DNA of 34,953 nt, from contig NZ_JAGSOV010000087.1 of assembly GCF_023898865.1 (NCBI RefSeq), positions 1-34,953 of the forward strand, written 5' to 3'. Position 1 is the first letter of the stretch; every line of letters begins with the position of its first letter. Origin of the DNA: Pseudonocardia humida. GTDB lineage: Bacteria; Actinomycetota; Actinomycetes; Mycobacteriales; Pseudonocardiaceae. The translations under genes were made by a program, and so were the position numbers. Positions 13,672 through 22,243 of the stretch are shown here, in pieces. Under the pieces are notes generated by a model, which had not been told where the DNA came from, made no database searches, and saw nothing but the letters and a program-made list of their open reading frames with translations.

Positions 13672-15531
13672 ATGACCACCGCGGTCACCGACACCGCGGC
13701 GGCGACCCCGCCCGCGTCGGAGAAGACCACACCGATCACACCACCGACGTCCCCGCCACGGCGCCGGGCGCCCGCGGTGCGCCTCGCGCTGCGCTCCTAC
13801 TTCCGCGAGATGCTCCGCTACCGGCTGCTCGGCGCCACCGCGATCCTGGCGCCCGCGCTGGGCGCCATCTGCCTGAACTACGTCCCGCCGCTGATCGTGG
13901 CCGCCCTGGTCGGGCGCCTCACCACCGGCGAGGTGCTGACGCGGGAGCTGGCCGTCCCCTACGTCGTCGGGTTCGTGAGCGTGATGCTGGCCGGCCAGGC
14001 CCTGTGGCGGCTGGGCATCCACTGCCTCAACCGGGTCGATGCGCGCGGCATCGAACGGCTCTACGTCGACGGGATGGACGCGCTGCTGGCCAAGGACGCC
14101 TCGTTCTTCCACGAGAACTTCGCCGGCTCGCTGACCAAGCGGGTGCTCAGCTTCGCGTCCCGGTTCGAGGACTTCGTCGACATCATCTCGTTCCAGATCC
14201 TGGGCCAGCTGCTGCCGCTCGCCTTCGCCGGCGTCGTGCTGTGGCAGTACGACCCGTGGCTGGTCCCGGTCCTGTTCGGCATGGTCGTGCTGACCGCGGT
14301 GGTGGTGACGCCGCTGATCCGGCGCAGGCAGGCGCTGGTCGACGAGCGCGAGGAGGCCTGGGCCAAGCTGTCCGGGCACGTGGCCGACGTGCTGTCCAAC
14401 ATGGACGCCGTGCGCGCGTACGCCGCCGAGCTGCGCGAGGCCGCCGAGCACCGGCGCCGCGTCGCGGAGAGCAGGCGGCTCACGCTGATCTCCTGGGACT
14501 ACCACAACCTGCGCATCGACACCCTGGTCACGCCGCTGTCCGTGCTGGCCAGCGGCATCGGCCTGGTGCTCGCGCTGGTCGTCGCGGCCCGCCCCGGCGG
14601 CCCGGGCGTCGCCGCGGTGCTCGTCGTGGTGGCGTACTTCGCGCAGGCCACCCACGTGCTGTTCGAGTTCAACCAGATCTACCGCGGGCTCGAGCGGTCG
14701 GTCACCGAGGCCGCCCAGTTCACCGAGCTGCTGCTGGACGACCCGACGGTGCTCGACCCGGAGTCGCCGGAGCCGGTCGTCGCCGAGGGCGTCGACGTGC
14801 GGCTCGACGGCGTCCGGTTCACCCACGGCGGGCAGGGCGAACCGCTGTTCGACGGGCTCGACCTGAGCATCGCCCACGGCGAGCGGGTGGGGCTGGTCGG
14901 GCGCTCCGGCGGCGGCAAGACGACGATCATCCGGCTGCTGCTGCGGCTGATGGACGTCGACAGCGGCCGGATACTGGTCGGCGGTCAGGACATCAGCCGG
15001 ATGTCGCAGGCCGACCTGCGCGGGCTGATCGCCTACGTCCCGCAGGACCCGGTGATGTTCCACCGCACGCTGCGGGAGAACATCGCCTTCGGCCGGCCCG
15101 ACGCCACCGAGGACCAGATCCGCGCGGCCGCCGGCGCCGCGCACGTGCTGGAGTTCGTCGACGCCCTGCCGCAGGGCTTCGAGACGCTGGTCGGCGAGCG
15201 CGGGGTCAAGCTGTCCGGCGGGCAGCGCCAGCGGGTGGCCATCGCCAGGGCGATCCTGCGCGACGCGCCGATCCTGCTGCTCGACGAGGCCACCAGCGCG
15301 CTGGACTCGCAGAGCGAGGCGCACATCCAGCAGGCGCTGTGGACGCTGATGGAGGGGCGCACCGCGATCGCGGTGGCGCACCGGCTCAGCACGGTCGCCG
15401 GGATGGACCGGCTGGTCGTGCTGGACAGGGGCCGGGTCGCCGAGCAGGGCACGCACGCCGAGCTGCTGGCGGCCGGCGGCGGCTACGCCGACCTGTGGCG
15501 CCGCCAGTCCGGCGGCTTCCTCACCGAGTGA
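13672..15531 (+). CDS. ABC transporter, fused permease/ATPase half-transporter (ABCB-type exporter)
   Basis: The product is 619 residues. After a Pro/Thr-rich N-terminal tail of ~35 residues there is a six-helix exporter permease (residues ~45-345). The nucleotide-binding domain has Walker A GRSGGGKT (Lys416), Q-loop VPQDP, signature LSGGQRQ, Walker B ILLLDEATSALD (Asp538) and H-loop AVAHRLS. It is a half-size exporter that should form a homodimer, since no second ABC gene lies beside it. The cargo could be a lipid, peptide or drug; nothing here decides. The ATG at 13672 is chosen over the in-frame GTG at 13615 because CGAGGAG sits just before it. It follows the WYL gene by 72 bp, which could allow read-through, but it has its own ribosome site. 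Confidence 0.85.
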   Translation: MTTAVTDTAAATPPASEKTTPITPPTSPPRRRAPAVRLALRSYFREMLRYRLLGATAILAPALGAICLNYVPPLIVAALVGRLTTGEVLTRELAVPYVVGFVSVMLAGQALWRLGIHCLNRVDARGIERLYVDGMDALLAKDASFFHENFAGSLTKRVLSFASRFEDFVDIISFQILGQLLPLAFAGVVLWQYDPWLVPVLFGMVVLTAVVVTPLIRRRQALVDEREEAWAKLSGHVADVLSNMDAVRAYAAELREAAEHRRRVAESRRLTLISWDYHNLRIDTLVTPLSVLASGIGLVLALVVAARPGGPGVAAVLVVVAYFAQATHVLFEFNQIYRGLERSVTEAAQFTELLLDDPTVLDPESPEPVVAEGVDVRLDGVRFTHGGQGEPLFDGLDLSIAHGERVGLVGRSGGGKTTIIRLLLRLMDVDSGRILVGGQDISRMSQADLRGLIAYVPQDPVMFHRTLRENIAFGRPDATEDQIRAAAGAAHVLEFVDALPQGFETLVGERGVKLSGGQRQRVAIARAILRDAPILLLDEATSALDSQSEAHIQQALWTLMEGRTAIAVAHRLSTVAGMDRLVVLDRGRVAEQGTHAELLAAGGGYADLWRRQSGGFLTE

Positions 15532-15600
15532 CGGCGCTCGACATGAACACCATGGGGCTTTCCCGCCGTGATCCGCCCCATGGTGTTCATGTCGGCGCTC
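15532..15600. terminator. Long perfect inverted repeat flanked by 8-bp direct repeats, between convergent genes
   Basis: Nineteen-base perfect arms at 15539-15557 and 15576-15594 (core ATGAACACCATGGGG and its complement) enclose an 18-nt loop. The octamer CGGCGCTC occurs in direct orientation at 15532-15539 and 15593-15600. It begins directly after the ABC gene stop and ends 19 bases before the stop of the leftward LLM gene. It can act as a two-way terminator. The flanking direct repeats also resemble a target duplication around a small palindromic element. Confidence 0.65.
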
Positions 15601-15618
15601 CGGGGCCTGGCCCGCGGC

Positions 15619-16524
15619 TCAGGTCCGGAAGTGCGGCACGACCTCGGCCATCAGCTGGTCGAGGGCGTCGCGGGCGCGCTCGGGCGGGCCGAGGGTGAAG
15701 TCCGGGATGATCAGCTCGTCCAGCCCGGCCTCGGCCCACTGCCCCACGGTGTCGACGAGCTGGGCGCCCGTGCCGCCGATGGCCGCGCGGCCCGCGCCCC
15801 CGGCGAGCACCTTCTCCGCCTTCGCCGCGCCGTCCGCGCCGGGGAAGACCAGGGCCTGGGTGGAGGTGTGCAGGGTGGCCGGGTCGCGGCCGGCCTCGTC
15901 CAGGGCCCGGTCGTAGCCCCTGCGCTTCTCCCGCCACTGCGCCGGCGTGCTCCAGGTGTTCCACTCCTGGGCGTAGGTGGCCACGATCCGGGCCATCACC
16001 TTCTGCCCGCTCGCCCCGATCAGCAGTGGCATCGGGCCCACCGGCTTGGGCTGGAGCGGTGCGTCGACGACGCCGTAACGGCCGGGCACGGTCGTGCGGT
16101 CGTCGTCGCGCAGGCCGGTGAGGATGCGGCAGGCCTGCTCGAACCACTCCAACCGCTCGCGCACGCCGCCCAGCGCGATGCCGTAGGCCTCGTGCTCGTT
16201 GACCTGCCACCCGGCGCCCATGCCGAGCACCATCCGCCCGCCGGAGATGTGGTCGATGGTGGTCGCCGCCTTCATCAGCACCGCCGGGTGCCGGTAGGTG
16301 TTGCCGGCCACCAGCGGGCCCAGCCGCACCCGGGGCACGACCGCGGCCAGCCCGGCGAGCAGGGCGAACGCCTCGTGCATGGGGTCGTCGTTCCGGCCGT
16401 CGCCGTTGCGCATGAAGTGGTCGGCCACCCACAGGCCGTCCCACCCGGTCGCCTCGGCGTGCCGACCGAGGTCGAGCACCTCGTCCCACGGCTTGGCTGC
16501 GGAGAGCCAGACGCTGAAGATCAC
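15619..16524 (-). CDS. LLM class F420-dependent oxidoreductase
   Basis: The product is 301 residues with a bacterial-luciferase-like TIM barrel. The N terminus IFSVWLSAAKPWDEVLDLGRHAEATGWDGLWVADH and the central ISGGRMVLGMGAGWQVNEHEAYGI are typical of the F420-binding LLM group. These enzymes use reduced or oxidised coenzyme F420 for hydride transfer to alcohols, sugars or unsaturated compounds in actinomycetes. The start is GTG at 16524. A TAGGCT hexamer lies six bases upstream and no ribosome site is visible, suggesting a leaderless message. It is separated from the ABC gene by a convergent hairpin, and its start lies close to the end of the membrane-protein gene, which runs the same way. 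Substrate unknown. Confidence 0.85.
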   Translation of the reverse strand: MIFSVWLSAAKPWDEVLDLGRHAEATGWDGLWVADHFMRNGDGRNDDPMHEAFALLAGLAAVVPRVRLGPLVAGNTYRHPAVLMKAATTIDHISGGRMVLGMGAGWQVNEHEAYGIALGGVRERLEWFEQACRILTGLRDDDRTTVPGRYGVVDAPLQPKPVGPMPLLIGASGQKVMARIVATYAQEWNTWSTPAQWREKRRGYDRALDEAGRDPATLHTSTQALVFPGADGAAKAEKVLAGGAGRAAIGGTGAQLVDTVGQWAEAGLDELIIPDFTLGPPERARDALDQLMAEVVPHFRT

Positions 16525-16530
16525 GGGCCG

Positions 16531-16536
16531 AGCCTA
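16531..16536 (-). promoter_or_regulatory. -10-like hexamer of the LLM oxidoreductase gene
   Basis: TAGGCT on the minus strand sits six bases before the GTG start at 16524, inside the tail of the upstream membrane-protein gene. Its spacing matches leaderless initiation. Confidence 0.35.
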
Positions 16537-17751
16537 CGGCCGTTCGGTCAGGATGATGTGGGTCTGAGCGGCCGGGTCGAGCAGGATGGCGGCGCCGACG
16601 GGCACCACCTGCGCCGCCACCGACACCGCCAGCACGGCCACCACCACGACCGGCCGGGCCGAGCCGACCGGCGGTCCCGGGACCGGCTGCCGCGGCCCGG
16701 GCCGCAGCAGCGGGACGGCGGCCACCAGCGTGACGAACGCCAGCGCCCACCAGCGGCGGTAGTCGATGCCGGCGATGCCCAGGCCGATGGCGGCCAGCAC
16801 GCACCAGGCGACCAACGAGCGGAACAGCCGCGGCTCGCGGCGACCGGTCAGCCGCCACACGAGTGCGGCGGCGCTGAGGCAACAGAGGCCGAACACCAGG
16901 TTGAGCAGCGGCATCACGTGCGGCGCCATCTCGGCCAGGTGGTCCAGCGCGTCGCGCAGGTTCTGCGACAGCGAGGCGATGGCGTTGACCGGGCTCGACC
17001 GCATGATGTCCGGGCGCTCCGCGTTCGCCTCGTCGACCATCGCCAACAGCGCCGCTGTCGGCGGGTTGGCGGTCAGCCCCCAGACGGCGAGCACCACACC
17101 GGGCAGCACCGTCGCCGCGGCCGCCCCGGCCCGGGCCGCCGGGCCTGCCGCCGCCATCAACCGCCAGGCCGCGAGCGCGGCGACGGGGGCGAGGAACGCG
17201 GCCAGCACCTCCTCGGCGGCCGCCGCGACCAGCAGCGCGAGGCCAGAGGCGAGCAGCGCGGGCCCCGGCGCCCAGCGCAGCGCCCCGACGACAGCCACCG
17301 CCATCGCGGCGAACCCGACCGCGTCGTAGCGCCCGATGTCCTGCAGCACGAGCGCGAACGTGAACGGCGAGCAGACCAGCAGCGCGGTCACCGTCGGCCG
17401 CACCGGACGGGGGGCGGACCGCGCGATCACGAGCACCAGCGCGAGCAGCGCCGCCACCCCCAGCGCCATCAGCGCGAACGCCGCCGCCGTGACCTGCCCG
17501 GCCGTCGGCGGCCCGCCGACCAGCGCGGCCAGCACGTGGCCGGGCAACCCGCGCCGGACGAACCCGTGCTCGTAGGTCACCCAGAACTGGCTGGCCTGGT
17601 AGGTCTCGACCAGATGGGGCCGCCGGAACGCCCGCACCCCCTGCACGACCGCGATCAGGGCCGTCGCCACGAACGCGCCCGCGACGGCCCAGCGCGGGGC
17701 CGCGGCCCGGACGGGTACGCCCTCCGGACGGGGGCGTGGCATCAGGGGCAC
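16534..17751 (-). CDS. Polytopic membrane protein of unknown function
   Basis: The product is 405 residues with about nine to ten hydrophobic segments. Between the first and second there is a conserved-looking stretch, FWVTYEHGFVRRGLPGHVL, of a kind seen in uncharacterised multi-spanning proteins. An extracytoplasmic loop around 240-290 (NPPTAALLAMVDEANAERPDIMRSSPVNAIASLSQNLRDALDHL) resembles the non-membrane loops of glycosyltransferase-C or polymerase-like proteins, but no catalytic motif is certain. The start may be GTG at 17751, which is six bases from a CACCCT hexamer, or ATG at 17742. It lies downstream of the Nudix gene on the same strand with a hairpin between. I assign no function. 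Confidence 0.65.
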   Translation of the reverse strand: MPLMPRPRPEGVPVRAAAPRWAVAGAFVATALIAVVQGVRAFRRPHLVETYQASQFWVTYEHGFVRRGLPGHVLAALVGGPPTAGQVTAAAFALMALGVAALLALVLVIARSAPRPVRPTVTALLVCSPFTFALVLQDIGRYDAVGFAAMAVAVVGALRWAPGPALLASGLALLVAAAAEEVLAAFLAPVAALAAWRLMAAAGPAARAGAAAATVLPGVVLAVWGLTANPPTAALLAMVDEANAERPDIMRSSPVNAIASLSQNLRDALDHLAEMAPHVMPLLNLVFGLCCLSAAALVWRLTGRREPRLFRSLVAWCVLAAIGLGIAGIDYRRWWALAFVTLVAAVPLLRPGPRQPVPGPPVGSARPVVVVAVLAVSVAAQVVPVGAAILLDPAAQTHIILTERP

Positions 17752-17785
17752 CGTCCCAGGGTGGCCGAGGATCCGCGGTTCGCAC

Positions 17786-17805
17786 GGGCGAGTGACGCGT
17801 CGCCC
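17786..17805 (-). terminator. Hairpin after the Nudix gene
   Basis: GGGCGA and TCGCCC form a 6-bp stem with an 8-nt loop in the 66-bp gap between the Nudix stop and the membrane-protein start. It is a weak terminator candidate for the leftward Nudix transcript. Confidence 0.35.
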
Positions 17806-17817
17806 CCGGAAAGGCGG

Positions 17818-18303
17818 TCAGTGGTGCCAGGGCAGCTCGACCGGTTCGGCGGGGACGCGACCGGCGATCAGCTCGCTCAACAGGCCGGGCAGGCCGAAGG
17901 GGTAGACGGCCTCGGTGGTCGCGGCGAGCTCGTCGACGGTCCACCAGCGGTGGCCGTCGACCACGCCGCGCTCGAGGTCCTCCATGCCGGCCGTGTCGAC
18001 CTCGTGCGAGGCGACGCGGTGGGCGAAGAAGTCGTCGCGGAAGACGCCCTCGGCCCAGTCGAGCTTCACGTAGCCGCCGCTGAAGGCGACCGGTGCGCCG
18101 AGGTCGGTGGCCGTGACGGCCAACCCGACCTCCTCGCGCAGCTCGCGGGCGGCCGCCTCGGGCAGCGGCTCGCCGTCGTGGACGCCGCCGCCGGGCGTCA
18201 TCCAGAAGGAGAGGTCGCGGTCGTGCGCGTGCAGCAGCAGGACGCGGTCGGCCGCGTCGATCAGCAGGACCCGGGCGGAGCGACGGCGGTAGGGACCTTC
18301 CAC
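17818..18303 (-). CDS. Nudix hydrolase
   Basis: The product is 161 residues and begins YRRRSARVLLIDAADRVLLLHAHD, the usual first strand of the fold. The Nudix box is complete: G, five residues, E, seven residues, REL-REEVGL (from GGGVHDGEPLPEAAARELREEVGL). Nudix enzymes hydrolyse nucleoside diphosphates linked to another group, for example oxidised nucleotides or sugar nucleotides, with Mg2+. A later HRWWTVDEL resembles that of many actinobacterial Nudix proteins. The start is GTG at 18303. The hexamer TAGCCT lies seven bases upstream, so it may be leaderless and independent although it lies only 14 nt after the acyl-CoA dehydrogenase stop. Substrate unknown. Confidence 0.85.
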   Translation of the reverse strand: MEGPYRRRSARVLLIDAADRVLLLHAHDRDLSFWMTPGGGVHDGEPLPEAAARELREEVGLAVTATDLGAPVAFSGGYVKLDWAEGVFRDDFFAHRVASHEVDTAGMEDLERGVVDGHRWWTVDELAATTEAVYPFGLPGLLSELIAGRVPAEPVELPWHH

Positions 18304-18310
18304 TCGGCGC

Positions 18311-18316
18311 AGGCTA
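18311..18316 (-). promoter_or_regulatory. -10-like hexamer of the Nudix gene
   Basis: TAGCCT on the minus strand is seven bases before the GTG at 18303 and just past the stop codon of the acyl-CoA dehydrogenase. It would give the Nudix gene its own leaderless start. Confidence 0.35.
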
Positions 18317-18317
18317 G

Positions 18318-19484
18318 TCAGTAGCTGCGGGGCAGCCCGAGCACGTGCTCGGCGGTGTAGTTCAGCACCATCTCCTGGCTGATCGGCGCGATCCGCAGCA
18401 GCCGGGCCTCCCGGAAGTAGCGCTCCACGTGGAACTCCCGGCCGTAGCCGAACCCGCCGTGCACCTGCAGGGCGGTGTCGGCGGCGAAGAAGCCGGCCTC
18501 GGCGCAGAGGTACTTGGCCGCGTTGGCCTCGCGCCCGCACGGCAGCCCCCGGTCGACCAGCCAGGCCGCCCGGTCGGCCACCTGCTCGGCGGCGTCGAGG
18601 CGGATGCGGGCCTCGGCGAGCGGGAAGGCGATGCCCTGGTTCTTCCCGATCGGCCGGCCGAAGACCTCGCGCTGCTTCGCGTACTCGACGCCGCGGCGCA
18701 GCGCCGCCTCGCCGATGCCCAGCGCGCAGTTGCCGATGATCACCCGCTCGGCGTTGAGCCCGCCCAGGATCGTGCGGAAGCCGCGCCCCTCCTCGCCCAC
18801 GAGGTCGGAGTCGGGGACGAACAGGTCGTCGATGAACAGCTCGTTGGTGTCCACGGCGTTGCGCCCCATCTTCGGGATGGGGCGCACGTCCACGGCGTCG
18901 CGGTCGATCGGGGCGAACAGCAGCGTCATGCCGGCCGTGCGCGGGCCGCCCGGGTCGCGCGGGCTGGTCCGGCACAGCAGCAGCATCCGCTGCGACTCCT
19001 GGGCCTTGGTGATCCAGACCTTCTTGCCGGTGACCCGGTAGCCGCCGGGCACCTTGCGGGCGAACGTGGAGATGGCGGTGGTGTCGGTACCGGCGTCGGG
19101 CTCGGTCACCGCGAACGAGACGTGCAGCTCACCGCGGGCCGCCGGGGGCAGGAACCGCCGCTTGAGCTCCGCCGAGCCGTGCTCGATGATCGGCTGGAAG
19201 CCGAAGACCCCCAGGTGCACGGCGCTGCAGCCGTTCATCCCGGCCCCGGACGCGGCGATCTCGCGCTCGACGAGCGCGGCCTCGGTGACGCCCAGCCCGC
19301 CGCCGCCGTACTCCTCGGGGATGGTCAGCCCGAGCCAGCCGCCGTCGCGCACGGCGTCGTAGAACTCCCAGGGGAACTCGCGGTCGTCGTCGTGGCGCAT
19401 CCAGTACTCGTCGGGGAAGCGCCGGCACAGGTCGCGGACGGCGGCCCGGATGTCGGTGTGCGTCGGGTCCTCGGTTCGGTCCAC
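18318..19484 (-). CDS. Acyl-CoA dehydrogenase
   Basis: The product is 388 residues, the normal ACAD size. FAVTEPDAGTDTT binds FAD and substrate; VTGKKVWITKAQES and YAKQREVFGRPIGKNQGIAFPLAEARI are classic ACAD stretches; DTALQVHGGFGYGREFHVERYFREARL lies near the C terminus. The usual YEGT catalytic glutamate position is occupied by IAPISQE, without a glutamate at the matching place. Glu246 in GGLNAERVIIG falls where isovaleryl- and long-chain acyl-CoA dehydrogenases carry their base. Reaction: alpha-beta oxidation of an acyl-CoA with FAD, electrons to ETF. No ETF or other beta-oxidation gene adjoins. The start is GTG at 19484, six bases from TAGGAC. Confidence 0.85.
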   Translation of the reverse strand: MDRTEDPTHTDIRAAVRDLCRRFPDEYWMRHDDDREFPWEFYDAVRDGGWLGLTIPEEYGGGGLGVTEAALVEREIAASGAGMNGCSAVHLGVFGFQPIIEHGSAELKRRFLPPAARGELHVSFAVTEPDAGTDTTAISTFARKVPGGYRVTGKKVWITKAQESQRMLLLCRTSPRDPGGPRTAGMTLLFAPIDRDAVDVRPIPKMGRNAVDTNELFIDDLFVPDSDLVGEEGRGFRTILGGLNAERVIIGNCALGIGEAALRRGVEYAKQREVFGRPIGKNQGIAFPLAEARIRLDAAEQVADRAAWLVDRGLPCGREANAAKYLCAEAGFFAADTALQVHGGFGYGREFHVERYFREARLLRIAPISQEMVLNYTAEHVLGLPRSY

Positions 19485-19490
19485 CCCGGA

Positions 19491-19496
19491 GTCCTA
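19491..19496 (-). promoter_or_regulatory. -10-like hexamer of the acyl-CoA dehydrogenase gene
   Basis: TAGGAC on the minus strand lies six bases before the GTG at 19484. The spacing fits leaderless initiation, though the final T of the -10 consensus is missing. Confidence 0.3.
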
Positions 19497-19559
19497 ACCC
19501 CTCATGGGGCGGAAGGCGAGTTGCGGCCGTCCGGCGGGCGCCGGGATGCTTGAATGCGA

Positions 19560-19567
19560 AAGTACTT
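19560..19567. promoter_or_regulatory. AAGTACTT palindrome upstream of the first NmrA-type gene
   Basis: AAGTACTT, a perfect 8-bp palindrome, lies in an AT-rich patch 22 bases before the ATG at 19590, near the expected transcript start. It may be an operator. No regulator is adjacent. Confidence 0.3.
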
Positions 19568-19589
19568 GTCGTTCCCCCGAGAGGCCACC

Positions 19590-20447
<858 letters not shown>

Positions 20448-20487
20448 GCCCGGGGGCGGTTCGCCCCGATCTGTCGGTCCCCGCGCC

Positions 20488-20493
20488 TACGGT
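20488..20493 (+). promoter_or_regulatory. -10-like hexamer of the second NmrA-type gene
   Basis: TACGGT lies seven bases before the ATG at 20501 in the 53-bp gap between the two reductase genes. No ribosome site is present, so the second gene may have its own leaderless transcript. Confidence 0.35.
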
Positions 20494-20500
20494 GCCGGGC

Positions 20501-21376
20501 ATGAGCATCGCCGTCACCGCACCGACCGGCCAGGTCGGCAGCCGCGTCGTGCGCCTGCTGGTCCAGGCGGGCGTGCGCCCCACCCTGCTGCTGCGCGACC
20601 CCGACAAGCTCGACCCCGAGACCCGCGCCCTCGTCGACGTGCGCGTGGGCGACCAGCGCGACACCGACTACGTCCTGGAGGCCACGAAGGGCGCGCACGC
20701 GCTGTTCTGGCTCGACACCACCCCCCACGTCGACGACGACCCGATCGGCGCGTCGGCCCGGCTCGGCGAGGTCGCCGCCTCGGCAGTGCGCGCCAACGGC
20801 ATCGACCACGTGGTGTTCCTGAGCAGCGTCGGCGCCGAGCGGCGCCACGGCGCCGGGCACATCGACGGGCTGGCCCGCATCGAGGAGAGCCTCGACGCCA
20901 CCGGCGCCGCGGTCGCCCACCTGCGCTGCGGCTACTTCTTCAGCAACCTGCTGATGAGCGTCGACGCCCTGCGCGAGGGCGTGCTGCCCACGACCATGCC
21001 CCTGGACGCCCCCCTGCCCTGGGTCGACCCGCGCGACGTCGGCGAGGTGGTGGCCGCACGGCTGCTGGCCGCCGGGTGGAGCGGCCGCGAGGTGCAGGCC
21101 GTGCACGGCCCGGAGGACCTCACCCACTCCCGCGTCGCCGAGGTCCTCACCGAGGCCACCGGGCGGGAGATCGCGGCGCTGCACCTCTCCGACGACGACG
21201 TCCGCGGTCAGCTGCGGGGCGCGGGGCTGCCCGAGGCCGCGGTCGAGGGGATCGTCGGGATGACCGCGGGCACCCGCGACGGCTTCGTCCCCGAGCAGCC
21301 CCGGGAGCTGCGCACCACCACGCCGACGACGCTGGGCCAGTGGGCCTGGGCGCATTTGCGCCCGCTGCTGGGGTAG
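20501..21376 (+). CDS. NmrA-like NAD(P)-binding protein
   Basis: The product is 291 residues. The N terminus IAVTAPTGQVGSRVVRLL is a Rossmann motif; FLSSVGAERRHGAGHIDGLARIEESL and the later LRCGYFFSNLLMS and WVDPRDVGEVVAARLL are typical of NmrA-like proteins. It resembles the preceding gene only at the fold level, so this is a pair of relatives rather than a recent duplication. The start is ATG at 20501, with no Shine-Dalgarno but a -10-like hexamer seven bases before. Function: NADPH-dependent reductase or redox sensor; substrate unknown. It converges with the SRPBCC gene across a short hairpin. Confidence 0.75.
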   Translation: MSIAVTAPTGQVGSRVVRLLVQAGVRPTLLLRDPDKLDPETRALVDVRVGDQRDTDYVLEATKGAHALFWLDTTPHVDDDPIGASARLGEVAASAVRANGIDHVVFLSSVGAERRHGAGHIDGLARIEESLDATGAAVAHLRCGYFFSNLLMSVDALREGVLPTTMPLDAPLPWVDPRDVGEVVAARLLAAGWSGREVQAVHGPEDLTHSRVAEVLTEATGREIAALHLSDDDVRGQLRGAGLPEAAVEGIVGMTAGTRDGFVPEQPRELRTTTPTTLGQWAWAHLRPLLG

Positions 21377-21379
21377 TCG

Positions 21380-21396
21380 CGGGCGCGACCCGCCCG
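21380..21396. terminator. Short hairpin between convergent genes
   Basis: CGGGCG and CGCCCG pair around a 5-nt loop in the 21-bp gap between the second NmrA-type gene and the SRPBCC gene. It can serve both strands. Confidence 0.45.
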
Positions 21397-21397
21397 A

Positions 21398-22084
21398 TCA
21401 GCTCGCCGGGACGGTGTCGGTCACGCCGGCCCACCAGCGCAGGAGGTCCCGCTCGGTGGCGGCAGCGGCGTCGTCGGAGCGGCCGTAGGTGGTGAGGACG
21501 ACCCGTCCCTCGCCGCCGGGGACGTCGGTCATGATCGTGAGCAGGCCGTCGCCCCAGCCGTGCACCCGCAGGCCGAGCTGGTGGGGCGTGCGGAACCACA
21601 CCGTGCCGGCGAGCTCCTCGGGGCCGAAGAGGCGCGCGCTCCAGGCGCTGCCGGGGCCGGCGTCGGTCACCAGCCCCGCCCGGGGCGAGCCGCTGCGCAT
21701 CACGGTGTGGCGGGTGCCGGCCGCGGCCGCCGGGTCGAGGTCGAGCACCAGGCGCAGCTGCTGCAGGAAGGTCACCCAGCCCTCCTCGATCGGCCGCCAG
21801 GACGGGTCCCACGCCGAACCGTCCGCCGGGGACACACGGCTGACGTGCAGCGTCGAGCCGGCCGGGTGCCCGTCCACCGTGAAGCGGTGCCCGCCGGCGA
21901 TCACCAACTCGCGCCCGGGCCGCTCGACGACCACCGCGTCGACGAACACTTCGCGCAGCTCGGCGTCGAAGCCGTCGTGGTGCCAGCCGAACCAGCGCCC
22001 GAGCAGCTCCGGTTCGCGCAGGTGGGCCCACACCGTCTCGGGCGGGGCGGGCAGCACGAGGTGCATCTCGAAGTCGTCGGTCAT
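21398..22084 (-). CDS. SRPBCC (AHSA1/START-like) domain protein
   Basis: The product is 228 residues. The N-terminal part, FEMHLVLPAPPETVWAHLREPELLGRWFGWHHDGFDAEL, is the opening of an AHSA1-type helix-grip fold. WVTFLQQLRLVLDLDP near the middle is the usual long C-terminal helix. A second, less typical half (~residues 115-225) may be another START-like domain, seen as WSARLFGPEELAGTVWFRTPHQLGLRVHGWGDGLLTIM. Such proteins bind hydrophobic ligands in a cavity, and many have no known reaction. The ATG at 22084 lies six bases from a -10-like hexamer with a consensus -35 beyond it, so the message is probably leaderless. Confidence 0.75.
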   Translation of the reverse strand: MTDDFEMHLVLPAPPETVWAHLREPELLGRWFGWHHDGFDAELREVFVDAVVVERPGRELVIAGGHRFTVDGHPAGSTLHVSRVSPADGSAWDPSWRPIEEGWVTFLQQLRLVLDLDPAAAAGTRHTVMRSGSPRAGLVTDAGPGSAWSARLFGPEELAGTVWFRTPHQLGLRVHGWGDGLLTIMTDVPGGEGRVVLTTYGRSDDAAAATERDLLRWWAGVTDTVPAS

Positions 22085-22090
22085 GGGGCG

Positions 22091-22119
22091 AGGGTCTCAC
22101 CGACAAGAAAATTTGTCAA
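22091..22119 (-). promoter_or_regulatory. Leaderless promoter with overlapping inverted repeat (SRPBCC gene)
   Basis: On the minus strand TTGACA (22114-22119), a 17-nt spacer and GACCCT (22091-22096) end six bases before the ATG at 22084. GACAA, six bases, TTGTC (22102-22117) is an inverted repeat overlapping the -35 and spacer, so a repressor could bind there. Confidence 0.5.
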
Positions 22120-22231
22120 TAGATCCTTCCCGCGAGCCGAGCGAGCGGGCCACCGGGCCGGGCAGGCTGGTCGAGCGCGCCGTTCGCTCAGCTGACGAGC
22201 CCGCGTCGCTGCGTCCGACGCGCGTTCGCCC

Positions 22232-22237
22232 TAGAAT
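22232..22237 (+). promoter_or_regulatory. -10 hexamer of the aldolase/kinase operon
   Basis: TAGAAT, a good -10 match, lies six bases before the GTG at 22244 and no ribosome site is present. The -35 region is not recognisable. Confidence 0.45.
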
Positions 22238-22243
22238 GGGTCC

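Noticed and set aside
11389..15456. Open frame of more than 1300 codons on the minus strand, antisense to the WYL and ABC genes
   Set aside because: Only the part from 12579 down encodes a recognisable protein (epoxide hydrolase). The rest is His/Arg/Gly/Asp-rich translation of the opposite strand, a G/C-bias artefact.
22125..22231. Possible second repeat array or small gene between the SRPBCC and aldolase genes
   Set aside because: The GAGCG/TTCGCT fragments resemble the left-edge repeats but have no clear period, and no coding signal is visible.
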